Positions 1 to 12,899 of a DNA stretch of 64,000 bases are shown here, in pieces. This DNA comes from Colletotrichum lupini (lineage: Eukaryota; Ascomycota; Sordariomycetes; Glomerellales; Glomerellaceae): the NCBI RefSeq assembly GCF_023278565.1, contig NC_064678.1:1612001-1676000 (forward strand). Reading direction: 5' to 3'. The translations under genes and the position numbers were made by a program. A model generated the notes under the pieces. The model did not search any database. It worked only from the letters and a program-made list of their open reading frames with translations, and was not told the origin of the DNA. Within the stretch, counting starts at the first letter, position 1, and every line of letters begins with the position of its first letter.

Positions 1-184
1 TTGCTTGTTGAGTGATGTTGGCATGGGTCGTATCCGGAGTGCCGTTGTTGTGGGCGTTGGCGAGGTACGGGCAGCCGCCACGGCCGTTGGAGTTGTGGTC
101 GCTTTGTGGCTGGAGGACGGTGGCTCCGAAGGAGTTTGCCTCTGGGACGCTGATCGAGGCGGAGGTGGTGATTGGGAGACCCAT
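1..184 (-). CDS. 5' end of an unidentified protein-coding gene, cut by the left window edge
   Basis: On the minus strand an ATG at 184-182 opens a frame that stays open to base 1 (61 codons). Most codons end in C or G (CTC, ATC, ACC, GCC, AAC), as in well-expressed fungal genes and unlike the surrounding intergenic DNA, so I take it as real coding sequence. The peptide begins MGLPITTSASISVPEANSFG and lacks a signal peptide. Near residues 36-50 it has an R-G-G-C-P-Y-L-x-N stretch followed by N-N-G. This is loosely like the Cys-Pro motif of haem-thiolate (chloroperoxidase family 2) peroxidases, but the similarity is weak and I do not assign a function. A later intron or a different start cannot be excluded, since most of the gene lies outside the window. 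Confidence 0.55.
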   Translation of the reverse strand, partial: MGLPITTSASISVPEANSFGATVLQPQSDHNSNGRGGCPYLANAHNNGTPDTTHANITQQA

Positions 185-1335
185 GACTGCAAATGTGCTT
201 TGGAATGTTTGGTTCTTCAAAGTAACGGATGAAGGTGAGCTGTGTGGTGAGATGGATGAGGGATGATGATGAGAAGAAGGAATCTTTAAGTAGTTTTTCC
301 CTGATACTATCGATGGCATCTGAATCAAGGTAAATGGAAGCACAAGTTACACGAGCAACAGATAGGCAGAATTCCGCAAGCGCAGATACGAGCTGACTGT
401 TGATGGCTTCAGTTGGAGAGCTGAAGTGTGAATAAGACACGTCGAACGCCACAGCCTGCAAGCTCGAAAGTATCATCTGAGTGGCATCAGCCGCATTCGA
501 AGCTGACAGTGAGGCGTTCTTTACTTCCGCTTCTCTGCTTTTGTAAGTTGTGTGGCACTCCAACTCGCTCGCCGCCTTCATACCGGCAAACAAAGATGAG
601 ACGCTGTAGCCTATCTCTTCACTATGAGGTCCAGCAGGGATCGTACGCCACTTTCTAGGCAGTAAGGGTCCTATAGGCCCTATCATGCGAATACTGCATC
701 GATACTAGAAAAGACGATTGAGAGTTTTCGAGTGTCTCATATCCTGCTCTAGGCCTTAAAAAGGTGCGGCTGAAGCTCAGCGGGCACGTGCTGGTCCGCT
801 TCCGGAACGTTGAAGCCTGCAACCAAGCCGCATCGGCAGTGTGAGACATGGAAGTCCCTGGATCTCTCGCGATGGAATTTCTGGTCTTGCGAAGCCAAGG
901 TCCCTTGGATTCCTCACTGGAGAAGCCGGCTGGTTGTCTTGAGTCACAATGGCACATACTGACTTTTAGGGGTAAATACGTCGCACAACACTCACGTTCA
1001 TCGGGGACTGAGATCACGGGAAAAGTCGAAGGAGTCTTACATGCAGGTACAACTTATAGCCTACTTCAATCTAGCACATGTGCGTTTCCGAGGGGACCCC
1101 CAATCACATCTTCTCCCCCTCATCAGCTGGAATCCAAGTGTCTCTGGCTTTTGGAAATCCTACACATCTCATTGGCCATTGTCCGCATGCCACCTTTCTC
1201 ATGCCATGTGCTAATCTGACGGCACCTAGAGGAAACGTGGAAATCCCCCACCCGGGTACGACGGTCTAGATCCCCTAGTCTTGAACTCTGGCATGCAAGC
1301 TGTCGGACCGCCTCACCCCGCCACTGCAACCGGAG
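185..1335. other. Intergenic single-copy DNA left of Copia element 1
   Basis: Base composition is balanced and shows no RIP signature until about base 1340. The short open frames overlap on both strands, have no codon bias and resemble nothing I know. The part next to 184 is presumably the promoter and 5' leader of the left-edge minus-strand gene. Confidence 0.5.
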
Positions 1336-1340
1336 GGTTC

Positions 1341-1545
1341 TGTCGGATTAGAAGTCCAATTCGACCGCGGCATATAGCCGACTGCGCAGGGGCTAATTAG
1401 GGGCCCTATTTAGGATTATCGTAGCTAGCCTAACCTATAGTTAGAACCTCTTTTTTATACTTACTACGTAAATATTTATATAGTTTAATTAATCTCTTTA
1501 TTAACTACGGTTCGAACTAACTATTTTATAATAGGAATATTAATA
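1341..1545 (+). repeat. 5' LTR of Copia element 1
   Basis: 205 bp, same length as the partner at 9613-9817 and as both LTRs of element 3. It is the least RIP-altered copy at its 5' end (starts TGTCGGATTAG) and keeps GC-rich stretches that the partner has lost by transitions. Confidence 0.93.
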
Positions 1546-1624
1546 CTAATTAATAGTTAAATTCTATTATTATAAATTAATAAGGTATCTTATTATATCA
1601 AAAAAACGACTTTTTAATATTATA

Positions 1625-2693
1625 TATAGTAGTTCTTTTTCCGGCTTTATAAGTATAAAAGATTAACCTTAACGGGATTACACTTTTAAAGGAAATTATA
1701 TAATACGGTATACTTTTTAATTATATAATATACGTAATATGCCCTAAGTACGCGCTTAACGTAATATAGTGATTTTAATACGAAAACTACTATATAATTC
1801 GGGATAAGTAAGCTGCCCTTTACGTAGCGGCGCCGGCTAAAAAGGTTAATAATAGAGGTTAGCCGTAATAGTTAGCTATAATAATTAGCTATAATAGTTA
1901 AAGACGGCCTTTTTTAACTATAAAGGTTCTAAACTTTAATAGCGACGTAGAGGTTTTTAAAAAAAGGGCTAAATAGGCTAATATTTACTACTCTTTTATT
2001 ATACTAGAGCTCGTAAAGATTCTTTTTATCCTTATCGTTTCTAATATTACTTAAAGCTATTCTCTATTTAAACTAAATAAATCTATTAAATAAATTTACT
2101 AAATAAACCTATTAATATATAAATTACTACTTAAATAGTCTATTCTTAGTATATAGTTAGTAATTAGTAAGCTAGAACTCTTTAAAAATACTTATTAATA
2201 AGTCTACCCCTCTCGAGCTAAGTGCCCTCGGCTAGCTCGACGTTATAGCTATTATAACTAACGTAAGTATACCTAAGGATTAGTAAAGTACCTTTTAATA
2301 ATACGGAATTTAGCTAGGTAATAATATAAACGCTATAAATAATTAAGCTAGTACGGATATTAAAATCCGGTATATTAATACTAGTTTAGAAATTATATTT
2401 TATAAAGTTAGAAATCCCTTTAATACGGGCTATATTATAAATATAAAGGAATATATAAAGGGCCCCTTAACCCTTAATAAAAAGGAGTATATAATACGGG
2501 ATTTAGCTACTTATATAGGCTAGTATTAAGAGGTTTTATATATATTAAAATAGGTATAGCTCGCCCTCTAGACGGCTAGAAGCGGGGGAAGGTTAGGAGT
2601 TTTAATTAGTAATTAAGTATAGAGCGCAATATACTTAGTTTTCCCTAATACGTAATATACAGTACGGCCCTAGCGGATTGCTCTATCGGGGGG
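1625..2693 (-). mobile_element. Non-LTR-like insertion, family 1, copy A (1,069 bp)
   Basis: A block shared with 47457-48510 over its whole length and with 24618-24984 over the left 0.36 kb. It is flanked by a 13-15 bp direct duplication: TTTTAATATTATATA at 1612-1626 and TTTTAATACTATATA at 2694-2708 (one C/T difference). The ends (TAGTAGTT... and ...TCGGGGGG) are not inverted repeats. Long target duplications, no terminal inverted repeats and one constant end suggest target-primed reverse transcription (SINE/LINE type). The purine-rich conserved left end would then be the 3' end, giving minus orientation. I see no coding capacity. It was inserted after Copia element 1. Confidence 0.75.
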
Positions 2694-5600
2694 TTTTAAT
2701 ACTATATAAAATAGGAGATTTATATTAATTAACTTTATAAAAGTAAACGAAAAGGGGCGATTTTTTAATACTATACGGAATTAAGTAATTATAGCCCTTT
2801 ACTACTTATAAGAGGTCGACGTTTATTACGTTAAACTACGTTAATTAATAAAACTACTTAAATAACTAGCCTTTTATTATTATTTTAAATAGCTTTTTTT
2901 ATTAAATAACTTTTTTATAGCTAGTTTATAATTAGAAATTAACTAGTTAAATTAGTAAAAGAAAATACTTACGTAATAATTACTTATTTAATTAATTAGC
3001 GTAATAAATAAGCTTAATAATACGATATAAAAAAGCACTACGTAATTAAAAAAAAGGGATTTTTAAATATAAATATTCTTAGTAAGTATAATAAGAACCC
3101 GTATAAGAGTTATAAAGTTAAGAGATTTATAGTATATAAAAAGGTCTAATATTATAAGGATTTTATAAATATAACTTTAAAGCTTATAATCTAAACGATC
3201 TCTTTATAACCCCCTTAACTACTCCTTAAATATTACTTAAAAATATAATATAAAGGACGGTTTAATAAAAAAAGAGGGGATTTAGAGGTCCTAATAATAT
3301 TAAGTTAAGAATATTATAAATTTTAGAAATTAATTTAAAAAAAAAGCGACTATTTTAAAATAGTCCTATAACCTCTTATTATAATTATTATTAGCTTAAA
3401 AAAAGGCTAAAAAAACGAGGATCTAAAAAAAAAAGAAAAAAATCCCCTAAAATATTACTAAAAAGCTTCTTTTTATACTAGCTCCCGGCGCGAGATTACT
3501 AATTTTAAAAAATTAACTAAGTAATAAAAGGGATTATTAATAAGTAATAAGTATTTAATTACGATTAAGTTATAAAAAAAACGATTTAAAAAATACAAAA
3601 TAGGGTATTAAGAAGCCGTAAAAAAAAGATCTTTAAAGTATTTATACTTACTAAGTATAAGTAATAAATAGGTATTTTTAATAAGTCCTTAATATTTATA
3701 ACTTTATAAAAAAGAGGGCTTAATTTTACTAATTATACTTAATAGCCTATTTAACTTATTTACGAGTTACTTAGTATTTACTTTTAACTATTCTTATAGA
3801 ATACTATTTTAAAAGAGGTAAGTTAAAAAAAAAGCTATTTAGAAATTACGGAGAGTACGAGGCTTAAAAAGCTAAAAATATATAAAATAGCAGAAATTAG
3901 TAACTAATAAAGGTCCTAAGATTAATTATTATATCTTTCTATAATAATATAAATATTTACCGCTATTATTAAAAAAAGAAACTACTAAAACTAACCTTTT
4001 TATATTAAATAAAAAAGAGGATTTTAGTAAGTATAATAATTAGTAATCTAAAAAAGTAGTAATAATTACTAAAAATAATAAAAACGAGAGTAGTAATAAA
4101 ATAGTAAAAAAAAGTGGAAATATCCTAGACTTTAATAAATTCGTTGAGTAGTAAAAGTACGGATTTATTATAGCTAGTGCGTAGATTAAGTATAATTTTA
4201 TTAAAATTAAATATATTAATAATTATTAATATAAATACGAGCTAGAGTACGACCCTTAGTAAATTAGGGTAAGAAAAAAGAGGGAGAAACCCGATTTTAA
4301 ATAGAATCCTAATCCTTTATAAATAAGTAAATATTAACTCGGATTATTAAAAAACGTAAATATATAAAATCGTAAATTAGCTTAATAATAAGTAAATTAA
4401 CGTAGTATTAATTTATTTAACTAAGGTATATAAAAAAAAGGGCTATAAAAGTAACCCCTATTTTATAAAATCGTAAACGACTTTAGTTATTAACTAAATA
4501 AATAGTTTATAAGTATAAGCTTAAGAATTATAAAAGTAATTAATAAATTCTTTTATAAACGAGGGGTATTATTAATATAATTATAATTATAAAAACTATA
4601 CGAAATCTTAATAATAACAATTATAAAAAAAATTCGTACTATAAAACTAAGTATAAGTTAATAGGGCGTATAATTATTTTAATAAATTTAAAAAAAGGGT
4701 AAACGACGTAAATTTCCTTCTTATAATTACTAATAATAATTTATTATTATAAAAAGATATATAGAAATAAAATATAGTACTAGAAGTATAATAATTAACG
4801 ATTTTACTTATTTAAATTTATAGTTCGTCGCTATTATTAATATAAAATTCGGCGCTAATTAGCTAATATAAAAAAAAGTAAATAACCTAAAATTATTAAT
4901 AATACGTAACGACGTAGGGATTATATATAGATATTAAAAATATAGTAATAAATATAAAGTAATTTATAAACTTTAAAAAGATCTTTTTAAAAAAGAAATT
5001 ATATTTTAAGAAAAAATATAAGGTTTTATAAACAACCCTAACGATATTTTATAATTATTATAAAAAAGTCGGGATTAGGGAATACTAATATTATTTAGTA
5101 ATTAATATTATCTTTATAAATAAAGCCTTTAATTATTATTATAAAGCGGTACGTAATCTTAATTAAAACGACTTTTTTAGTATTATTAACGTAATCTAAA
5201 GCCGCTTTAAAACTTATAATAAGAACCTAGAGCTCTCATTTAAGCTATAAGTAATTTTTTTTATATTTATAACTAGGATAATAAAAAGTAAATTATAAAT
5301 AAAGATTTTTAAAAAGCTTATCGATCGAATTAATAAGCTAGTAAAAACCTAACTAAATAAGAGAATTAATAAGTAAAAAGTTAGATATTTTTATATTATA
5401 GTTTAATACGTATTAAAAATAAAAATAGCCCTATACTAAGTATTTAAAAATTACGAAACGCTCTACTTAAGGCTAAGATTTAGTTTTAATATTAAAATAA
5501 AAATATTATATTAAACCTATTTTTAAGTATATAATAGCCCTTATTAATAATATTAAGTCGATCGAATGTATAATAAAAATAAAAAAAAGCTAAATATAGT

Positions 5601-6889
5601 AATTACTAATAAAGAGGCCTTAATTCGTTAAATAAATAAAGATTTAACTTATAAGTAGGGTAATAAAAGAAGTAATATTATATTTATAAAAAAATAAATA
5701 TTAATTAAGTAATTATTTTAAAAAAGAGTATATAAAATTATATAAATAGTATAAAAAGTCGAAGGTAGTAAATAGTAAAACTAACCCTCGTCGGTTTAAC
5801 TAATTCCTTATTATATATAAAAATAGATCTAAGGGTATAGAACTTAATAATAATAATTAAAATAGCGGCTTAGAATATCCGCGCCCTATAAGAAATTTAG
5901 AAAATAAGGAAAATCTCGCCCCCTATACTAATAAATTAAATTATAATAAAATTAATAATATTAATTACTTTTTTTTACTTTATTAACTTCTAAAGAATAT
6001 ACGAAGCTAAATAAATAAAGAGTAATAAAAACTCTTAATAAATAAGTTTTTATTTATAAATAGTAAAAAAAAGTCCTTTAAATAACGAATATAAAAGTAG
6101 TTAAAAGGGCAAATTTAATAAAGTAAAAGCCTATTCTCTTAATATTTAAAAAAAAGACGTTACCTTTTTTAATATTTAAAGAAAAAGAATATAGTACTAA
6201 GTAAATCTAAAAGTAACTAAAGGGGTCCTTTTTATATTACTTAGATCCCTTAAATAATAAGCTCGTATAAGTATTCTATATAAATAAAAAGTACGGCCTA
6301 AATAACTTTTATAAGATTATTTTAAATACTAAGGTATTATAATAATTAATAAAAAGAAAAGGGTAATTTTAAGTACTATAAAAATCGCGTTAGTAACGCT
6401 TAATATATTAATAATAAGTATTATAAGGATTAGTTTTGGCCTAAGTAAGGAAATCGTTACTCTAAGTATAATAAAAATAAAGACGTATTTTAAAATAATA
6501 ACTTTTTATATTTTACTTATTAATACCCTATTTCTCTTATATTTAAAAAATATAAATCAACTAGGTATTATATTTAATAATATAAAGAATAAAATCTTTA
6601 GTAATAAGTATTTTAAAATAGTCGAACGATAATAAGGGTATATATTTATAAAGCTTATTAATAATACGAAATTAATTAATTACTTAACGGAAAGTAAGCT
6701 TAGATAATTATACTTAAGATTTAAGTACTCGTTAGTTATAAGGCTATATAACTTCTTGAAATAATTAAATAATAATAATATCGAAAAAGGGGCGTTAGAA
6801 TAGTTAATAAAAATATATTATTAATATTAAATAAATACGTAGAGCCTACGTAAATTTAAATTTAAATTACGTAATAAGCTTAATTTTAA

Positions 6890-7410
6890 TTAGGAAATCG
6901 TTATTAATATTTTCTATTTAAATAATCGGCTAGTTCTATGTATAATTAACGTAGCTATATCCTTTTAAATAGAATAATTCCTTTAGGATTTATAAATAAA
7001 AATAATATAAGTAGCTTTATAAAGGGGATAGATCGATATATACTAAAGACTACTAAATAATATTAAAACTAACGCTAGTATTAGTTTTAAATTAATAGAA
7101 TTTAAAGAAAATATAACGGCTTATAGTATATAGCTAAAAATTATACTTATTAAAGCGTATTATAATATTAAAAAAGTAAAAAGGGTATATTAATAATTAA
7201 AAAGGGCGTTTAGAATTATTAAAAAAGAAAATCCTAATTTTATTAACGACGAATGCTTTTAAATAGTACTTAAATATTATAATAATACTATAGGGCCTAA
7301 CGAGCTTATATTAACGTTATTAGTATTTAAAATGTATTTAAAAACGACCTTAGCCTTATTACTATTATTAAATATAAGCTAACGAGCCTAAGTAATTAAA
7401 AAAGTAATAT
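6890..7410 (+). pseudogene. Copia element 1 integrase remnant
   Basis: Read with TAA/TAG taken as former Gln codons, the plus strand gives a stretch with an integrase-core character: a DIFYLNNRLVLYIINVATSF-like start, followed near 7270-7340 by a segment like N-[DN]-T-x-G-P-x-[GE]-L that is typical of the end of this Copia integrase domain. Many stops come from C to T and G to A change. It cannot be functional. Confidence 0.65.
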
Positions 7411-8289
7411 AAGTACTACGTAAAGTAAGTATAAAAAAGTAAGTTAACGAGGTAATTATTATACGTAATAGGCCTAATATAAGGGGTAATTTAAATATAT
7501 TACTAAATTTAAATATATAAGTATAGCGCGAAATTACTTAATAATAAGCTAGGCTATATAAATTAATTTTTATTAATAAGCGATTTTACGTAGTTATAAA
7601 GAATCGTAACTAGCCTCTCGAAGTATTAATTATAGTAATTAGACTATATTATATAGATCTTAGCAAGGTAATTTCTAATTTATAAAGAAAAAAGAGCTAG
7701 GGAAAACTATATAACCCGTAGTAAAGGTATAGGAAATTATTTTTAATAAAATCGTTATAATAGTATTAATAAACAATAAGGAAGAGGAAATTACTAAAAA
7801 GATACTAATACTACCGGTAAGTCGTTATAAAAGGATACGATAATAAGCCTTAATATAGTAATTTATTATTAGTAATAAAGTAATTAATACTTTTTATATA
7901 ATAAAAGAGAAAGCTAATTTTAAGCTAGTAATTAAACTACGTAAAAAAGGTATAATTATAATTATTAAAAAGCTGTTTAAGGGATTAAATTTTATTAAAG
8001 TAAATACTCTTCGTAATCGAGGGGTTTATTTATTTATTTTTTATAACTTAAAAAAGTATATAAACCTCTATATATTTAAATTATAAATAGTTTATAAGAT
8101 TAAAAGAAAAGAAATACCCTAACCGTACGAGAAGTCTAAGTATATAATCTAAGGGTATAGTAATATCAAAAAAGCGACGCTATTTATATAATTACTTATT
8201 ATATAGCGCTATAATTAATAGTTAATAATAGTATTAATAATATTATTATAAAAAAAAGAATATAAGATTTAGAGCTATAATATTACCTA

Positions 8290-9510
8290 AGCCTATACCT
8301 AATCGGCTATAGGGTTTATAAAGAAAATCCTAGCTTATTTACTAAAAGAAATAGTTAATAAGTACTTAAAAAGTACGATTATTAAAGTGCTTAAGCTATT
8401 ATATAAGCTCGTAAAATTAGGTACTTATTAATAAGCTATATACTACGATTTTTATATTAATTAATTATTAATAGTTATATTTACGTACGACTCGTACTTA
8501 TTAGTTTTTAAGTATAAAAGCGACTAATTTAGTATTATTAGAATATAGATTAATAATATATTAAGCCTATCCGATATTAATTTTATAAAAAAAGAGGATA
8601 AGGAGCTTTAAAAAGCGGGCCTTATAATAAAACTAAAAGAGGTCTTTATAACGAACACCCCCCTAGTATTTAATAATAAAATTCTTATTATTAAAAAGAA
8701 AACCGTTATTTTTTAATAAAAGGGGTAGGGTAAGAAGATTAATTTTATTAATTTAAATATAACTAATATTAAAAAGTAATATAAAACTAAGCTCGTACGA
8801 GGGGTATATATTATAAATATATATTAGCTTAAAGTAATTTTTAATTATATTAGGGTAGCATAAGCTATAAATTTAACTAAATAAAATATTAAAGTACTTA
8901 ATAAATAGCTTAAATAATAATAAATAAATCTTAATTAAAGCCTCGTTTATTACTTAATTAGCTTTATAATTAATAAGCTCTACGTTTTTATTAATAAGTT
9001 ATTTATAAATAATAACGACTTTATTTCGTAATTAGGTTATATTATTATCCTAGTTAATAAGAGTATAAGTAAAAGCGAATTTATTATATATAGTAATATA
9101 ATCCACTACTTATTAACTAAAAATAAGTAAATAACGAGAAGTATATCAATATTAGAGGTTTATAATATAATTAACGGCGTTAACCTCTCTTATACGATTT
9201 TAATAATACTAAAGAAAATTACTAATTAACTTAGCTTTTTATATATTTTAATAGTTATTTATACGGATTCTTATTTATTATACGAATGCCTTATTAAATT
9301 GGAAATAACGAAGGAAAAGAGGCTTATAATTAATATTATAGCCTTTAGGTAATCGTACGAAAAGCGCAAAATACTTAAAATCCGTTAAATTAATAATAAT
9401 AATAACTTTATTAACGTTTTTATAAAAATAGTACTTAATAAGGGGTTAGAGTAATTCGTAAGTAAAAAAAAAGTTAATATATAAATAAAAGGATAGGTTA
9501 TATAAAAAAA
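8290..9510 (+). pseudogene. Copia element 1 reverse transcriptase-RNase H remnant
   Basis: Plus-strand translation keeps several marks of a fungal Copia polyprotein. They are a Y-D-S-x-L-L-V-x-K-x-K-S segment (about 8485-8525), an N-N-I-L corresponding to a former T-D-D-T-L catalytic motif (about 8555), KKEDKEL (about 8590), an RNase H start YVFINSLFANNNDF (about 8980), TDSYLLYECLIK (about 9262-9297) and an I-N-x-N-x-N segment corresponding to WINGNDNPAD (about 9390). Stops replace Gln and Trp codons throughout. The open frame is gone. Confidence 0.82.
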
Positions 9511-9612
9511 ATAGAAAAAAGAAGTAAAAAGAGATAACTTAGTAAACGGACCTAAGGTCGAATTATATTTTTAATTATAATAAGTAAATCGATAAAAAAA
9601 AGAGAAAGTTAG

Positions 9613-9817
9613 TATTAGATTAAAAATCTAATTCGACTGTAATATATAGCTAACTATATAGGGGCTAATTAGGGGCCCTATTTAGGATTATTATAGCTAG
9701 CTTAACTTATAATTAGAACCTCTTTTTTATACTTATTACGTAAATATTTATATAGTTTAATTAATTTCTTTATTAACTACGGTTCGAACTAACTACTTTA
9801 TAATAGGGATATTAATA
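9613..9817 (+). repeat. 3' LTR of Copia element 1
   Basis: 205 bp. It aligns without gaps to 1341-1545 and differs by transitions only. The start TATTAGATTAAAAATC corresponds to TGTCGGATTAGAAGTC in the 5' LTR. It is followed directly by the 5-bp duplication AGTTC. Confidence 0.93.
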
Positions 9818-9822
9818 AGTTC

Positions 9823-11258
9823 CGAGGCTTTGCCCAGATTTATATCTCAGCCCTTTTTTAAATAGGCTTTCTGTTAATTAGCCCGGTGATGCGGAACGTT
9901 CCACCGCACCCGGGAAACAAGATGGCGGGGTGGAATTGCCATGGGTTGCACATGGTATTCACTTGCGTTGCGCGGCGGGCAACGGGGCGACTTTTCGGTG
10001 AAGAATGTGTGGCATCAGGGACTATTCCCGTCATGTGTGCGGGTGGGAAAGATAGCCATAGAGCATTCTCTTACCTTGAATTAGCAAGGGTATGGATTTT
10101 CTACTATATGAGCTGTACTACAACTGGATCCCGCTAATATAGGTGCAAAAACATATATGGGGCAGGAGGCATGCATGTAGGTGCTCCTTCCCGTTGGCTA
10201 CCTCCCGACCTACGTCAGGCCTGATGAATTCACCAGGAATACGTGACAGGTGCGTCACTGAATCGTCGTAGCGTTGGAAGCCGTAGGAACATAGCCAGCG
10301 TGTTCCCTTTCCATCCTAACAACAAAGATCGGGCCTAGTAATCGAGTAGTAAAAGCCGTGAAGTGCTGACTATCGCGTGATGCTCCGTACTCTTCAGGAC
10401 TCCTGCGTTCAATTCTCGGTCGGCTCCTGTTGTTTTCGTCTTTTTCTTGCCGAAAAGAAATTGATCAATGAGTCGCTTGTATTCTACTACTCTCTTCATT
10501 GCTGGAAAGGCATGCACCCGGCCGGTTCGTCTCGTGGACTTAATTCATAAGGCGGCAATAAGCTTCTAACTGTCGCCTTGCGGTTCTAAGACGCCGTTAT
10601 GCCTTCTTTATGACGAAGCGACTTTTCCCAAATGCGATGGGCGACGGTAAGTAATTGATTTTTACGTGCCGTGAAGACGGGTGATTATCGAGGAAGGAAT
10701 GAAAAGCGCTTTGCTGCTCGGCGTGAGGATGAAGCTCAAGGGGCTTGATCTGGGCCATGCCAGAGACCCAGCCTCTTAAGTCCATTGCTCCCAGGATCCT
10801 TCGGAAAGCACAATTTCCGAGACAAGAACTAAGTCATGCCGCAAAGAGATGTCAAATCCGGTTTTGTTGGTGTTACCCATGAGCCTGAAGATCTATCTTG
10901 ATTCTTGATGACGCAACTCGTCCGGTACGTGAAATTAGAGCGAATGGCTAACGGACTTTCGTCAAAGCATTCCGTATCAAACAATAAAACTGATCAGAGA
11001 AGTTCCTCCGATTTCTCTTGCTGAGATGCTATCAAATGTGAGGTCTGCTTAGCAGTATATGTAGCTGACACCGAGAGGACGGCGTGACGCAAGCAACATA
11101 TCACGACATTGGAATGCCTATCTAGGTACGTATCAAGACGTCACTCAGCTTCCCAATACACAGTGATATCGTGAAATGATTGAATAAAGGGCACAGACAG
11201 GCTTTTAAGCTTGAAGAGACATCTCACAAATAGCAGAACACCGCAAAAAGCAAAAGAA
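9823..11258. other. Single-copy island between two transposon blocks, no recognised protein gene
   Basis: GC content returns to normal immediately after the element 1 target duplication. Open frames of 60-83 codons occur on both strands (for example 9886-10137 plus, 10597-10785 minus) but have no codon bias, no known domain and no convincing start context. I see no RNA gene here apart from the tRNA at its right end. Confidence 0.5.
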
Positions 11259-11339
11259 TGCGTCGAGGGGGAATCAAACCCCCGGCTCCCCGACGCTGCT
11301 TGATGGCAACGGAGAATTTTACCACTAAACCATCGACGC
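11259..11339 (-). tRNA. tRNA-Gly (anticodon GCC) with a 10-nt intron
   Basis: The reverse complement begins GCGTCGATGGTTTAGTGGTA and ends in CTCGACGCA. The 7-bp acceptor stem GCGTCGA/TCGACGC is perfect. The anticodon stem CTCCG/CGGGG encloses the loop TTGCCA, then about 10 extra nucleotides (TCAAGCAGCG) at the canonical intron position after base 37. The T arm has the stem GGGGG/CCCCC with the loop TTTGATT. Total 81 nt, 71 without the intron. D-arm TGGTTTAGTGG is the usual A box. The gene lies 430 bp from Copia element 2 and shows no RIP damage. Confidence 0.93.
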
Positions 11340-11768
11340 TGGATGTTGATGATTCGAGTTGGTGACTCGGATGCTGGTTGGCGACGAGAATGGGACTCAA
11401 GTTGAGAGACAGGTGGGCAGGTGCTGTTGTGTGTGTTCGCGGATTAAGATTGTGGAGGATGATGGTTCACGAAGTCCACTCAGTCCACTTTTACCTTGAT
11501 TGGACTCAAATGATGTTGCCCCCACTCCAAAAAAGGGGGCACTCAAACTTGAGTAACTTTGCAGGTCTTGTGCAGTGATTTCATGTCTGATTTTAGCCTC
11601 ATTGTTTTTCGCTGCGACTGCGGAGGCAACAGCGGACGGAGAGACGGAAACGGATCTAGCGATATCCTATCAGCTTGGACGAGCTTGTAGAAAGTTAGAG
11701 ATACTCTGATTTTAGATTAAGTAGGTTACTGCGTAAATCAGACGCGGTCGCGCCGTGTGTTAATAACC
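11340..11768. other. Upstream flank of tRNA-Gly up to the target duplication of Copia element 2
   Basis: Ordinary composition with one 66-codon open frame lacking coding character. ACAAG at 11769-11773 is the left copy of the element 2 target duplication. Confidence 0.5.
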
Positions 11769-11773
11769 ACAAG

Positions 11774-11950
11774 TGTTACGTAATAGGGATAGTAATCGCA
11801 TCTTACGAAGTGCCCGTCACGTACTAAATTACGTATCTATCTTAGATATTATATATATAAACCTTTTCCTTTTATTTATTTTTATTTTAATAATTAAGCT
11901 ATTTTTAGTATACTCCGTATACTTATTACTACGTATTATAACTCGTAATA
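11774..11950 (+). repeat. 5' LTR of Copia element 2
   Basis: 177 bp starting TGTTACGTAATAGGG. The TATATAAACC near 11853-11862 could be the former promoter TATA. It ends ACTCGTAATA, corresponding to ACTCGTGATA in the partner LTR. Confidence 0.92.
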
Positions 11951-12183
11951 ATTATAAACTTAGTTCTTAATTAAGACTTTATATTATAATAATATACTTA
12001 TTAATACGATTTTTACGATTTTTTTAAAATAATTAACTTATTTGTATTTACTTTAACCTAAGCTAAATTAATTAGTTATAATAATTAGATTAAATAGTTT
12101 AACGTACTTCGTATTATAAATAAGGGCATTAGGGTTTAGAAATATATTAACCTAAACGCTCTAAATTCTAACGTATTCCTTAA

Positions 12184-12373
12184 TATAAGAGATTAGGCTA
12201 TAAGTACTTAACTAATAAGGCTATAATATAGGTATAAGTATATTATAAAACTAAAGCTTATAAAGTCCTTTATAAGGGCTCTATTTTTTAAAAAGTTTTT
12301 TTATAATAAGATCCGTATATTAATTATTAAGTTATCGGCGTCTTATTATTAACTATATCCCGAATTTATTATA
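12184..12373 (-). repeat. Left LTR of the nested Gypsy element
   Basis: 190 bp, identical in length to 20057-20246. Differences seen are transitions (for example TTATTATTAACTATATCC against TTATTACCGGCCGTATCC). Confidence 0.9.
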
Positions 12374-12899
12374 ATTACTCCCCCTTTACGTAACTTTAGT
12401 CCCTAAAGTTATTACGTAATTTTTTTTTTAACGTTAATAATAAAGCTATTAACGTCGTTATTTATAATAGATTCCGTAAGGCGTTAATAATATCCTTTTT
12501 TATTTAAGAATAAGGTATTATTCCTATTTTTTTATTTAATAAATACTTTATTATTATTATTTAGTAATAGCGCGCCGACTAGTTATTAAGTTAGTAGTGT
12601 GTATTTATAGTAAAATATTTTAATTATTATAATATATAAGAGCCTATTTAACCTCGCGGTTATTATTATTATTAGGCTATTAAGTATAGTAAAAGATTTT
12701 TCGTTCGTTATTAGTTGCGTATTTATTTTTTCTTTTCTTTTTCTATTCAGTAACCGTTTTGCGAATTCTTTTTTATATAATTATACTTTTTTTTTACGAT
12801 ATTTTAATTCTATATCGTTTTTTAATTACGACTCTTTTACTATATTATTACTAAGTATCTGCCGAAATATTTACTATTTTGCGTATTTAGGATATATTT

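Larger units (their letters stand above)
1341..9817 (+). mobile_element. Ty1/Copia LTR retrotransposon 1, RIP-degraded (8,477 bp with a nested insertion)
   Basis: Two 205-bp direct LTRs (1341-1545 and 9613-9817) bound the element. The flanking 5-bp duplications are GGTTC (1336-1340) and AGTTC (9818-9822), differing by one G/A transition. LTR ends read TG...TA and TA...TA, which fits TG...CA after CpA to TpA change. All differences I see between the LTRs are transitions. Integrase (about 6890-7410) and reverse transcriptase/RNase H (about 8290-9510) are readable on the plus strand despite many stops; integrase before RT is the Copia order. A 1.07-kb non-LTR-like element sits 79 bp inside the 5' LTR. 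Without it the element is about 7.4 kb. The same family is present inverted at 34981-50852. Confidence 0.93.

Noticed and set aside
11773..11970. 65-codon frame starting with GTG
   Set aside because: It lies in the 5' LTR of Copia element 2 and begins at a non-ATG codon formed by the LTR edge.
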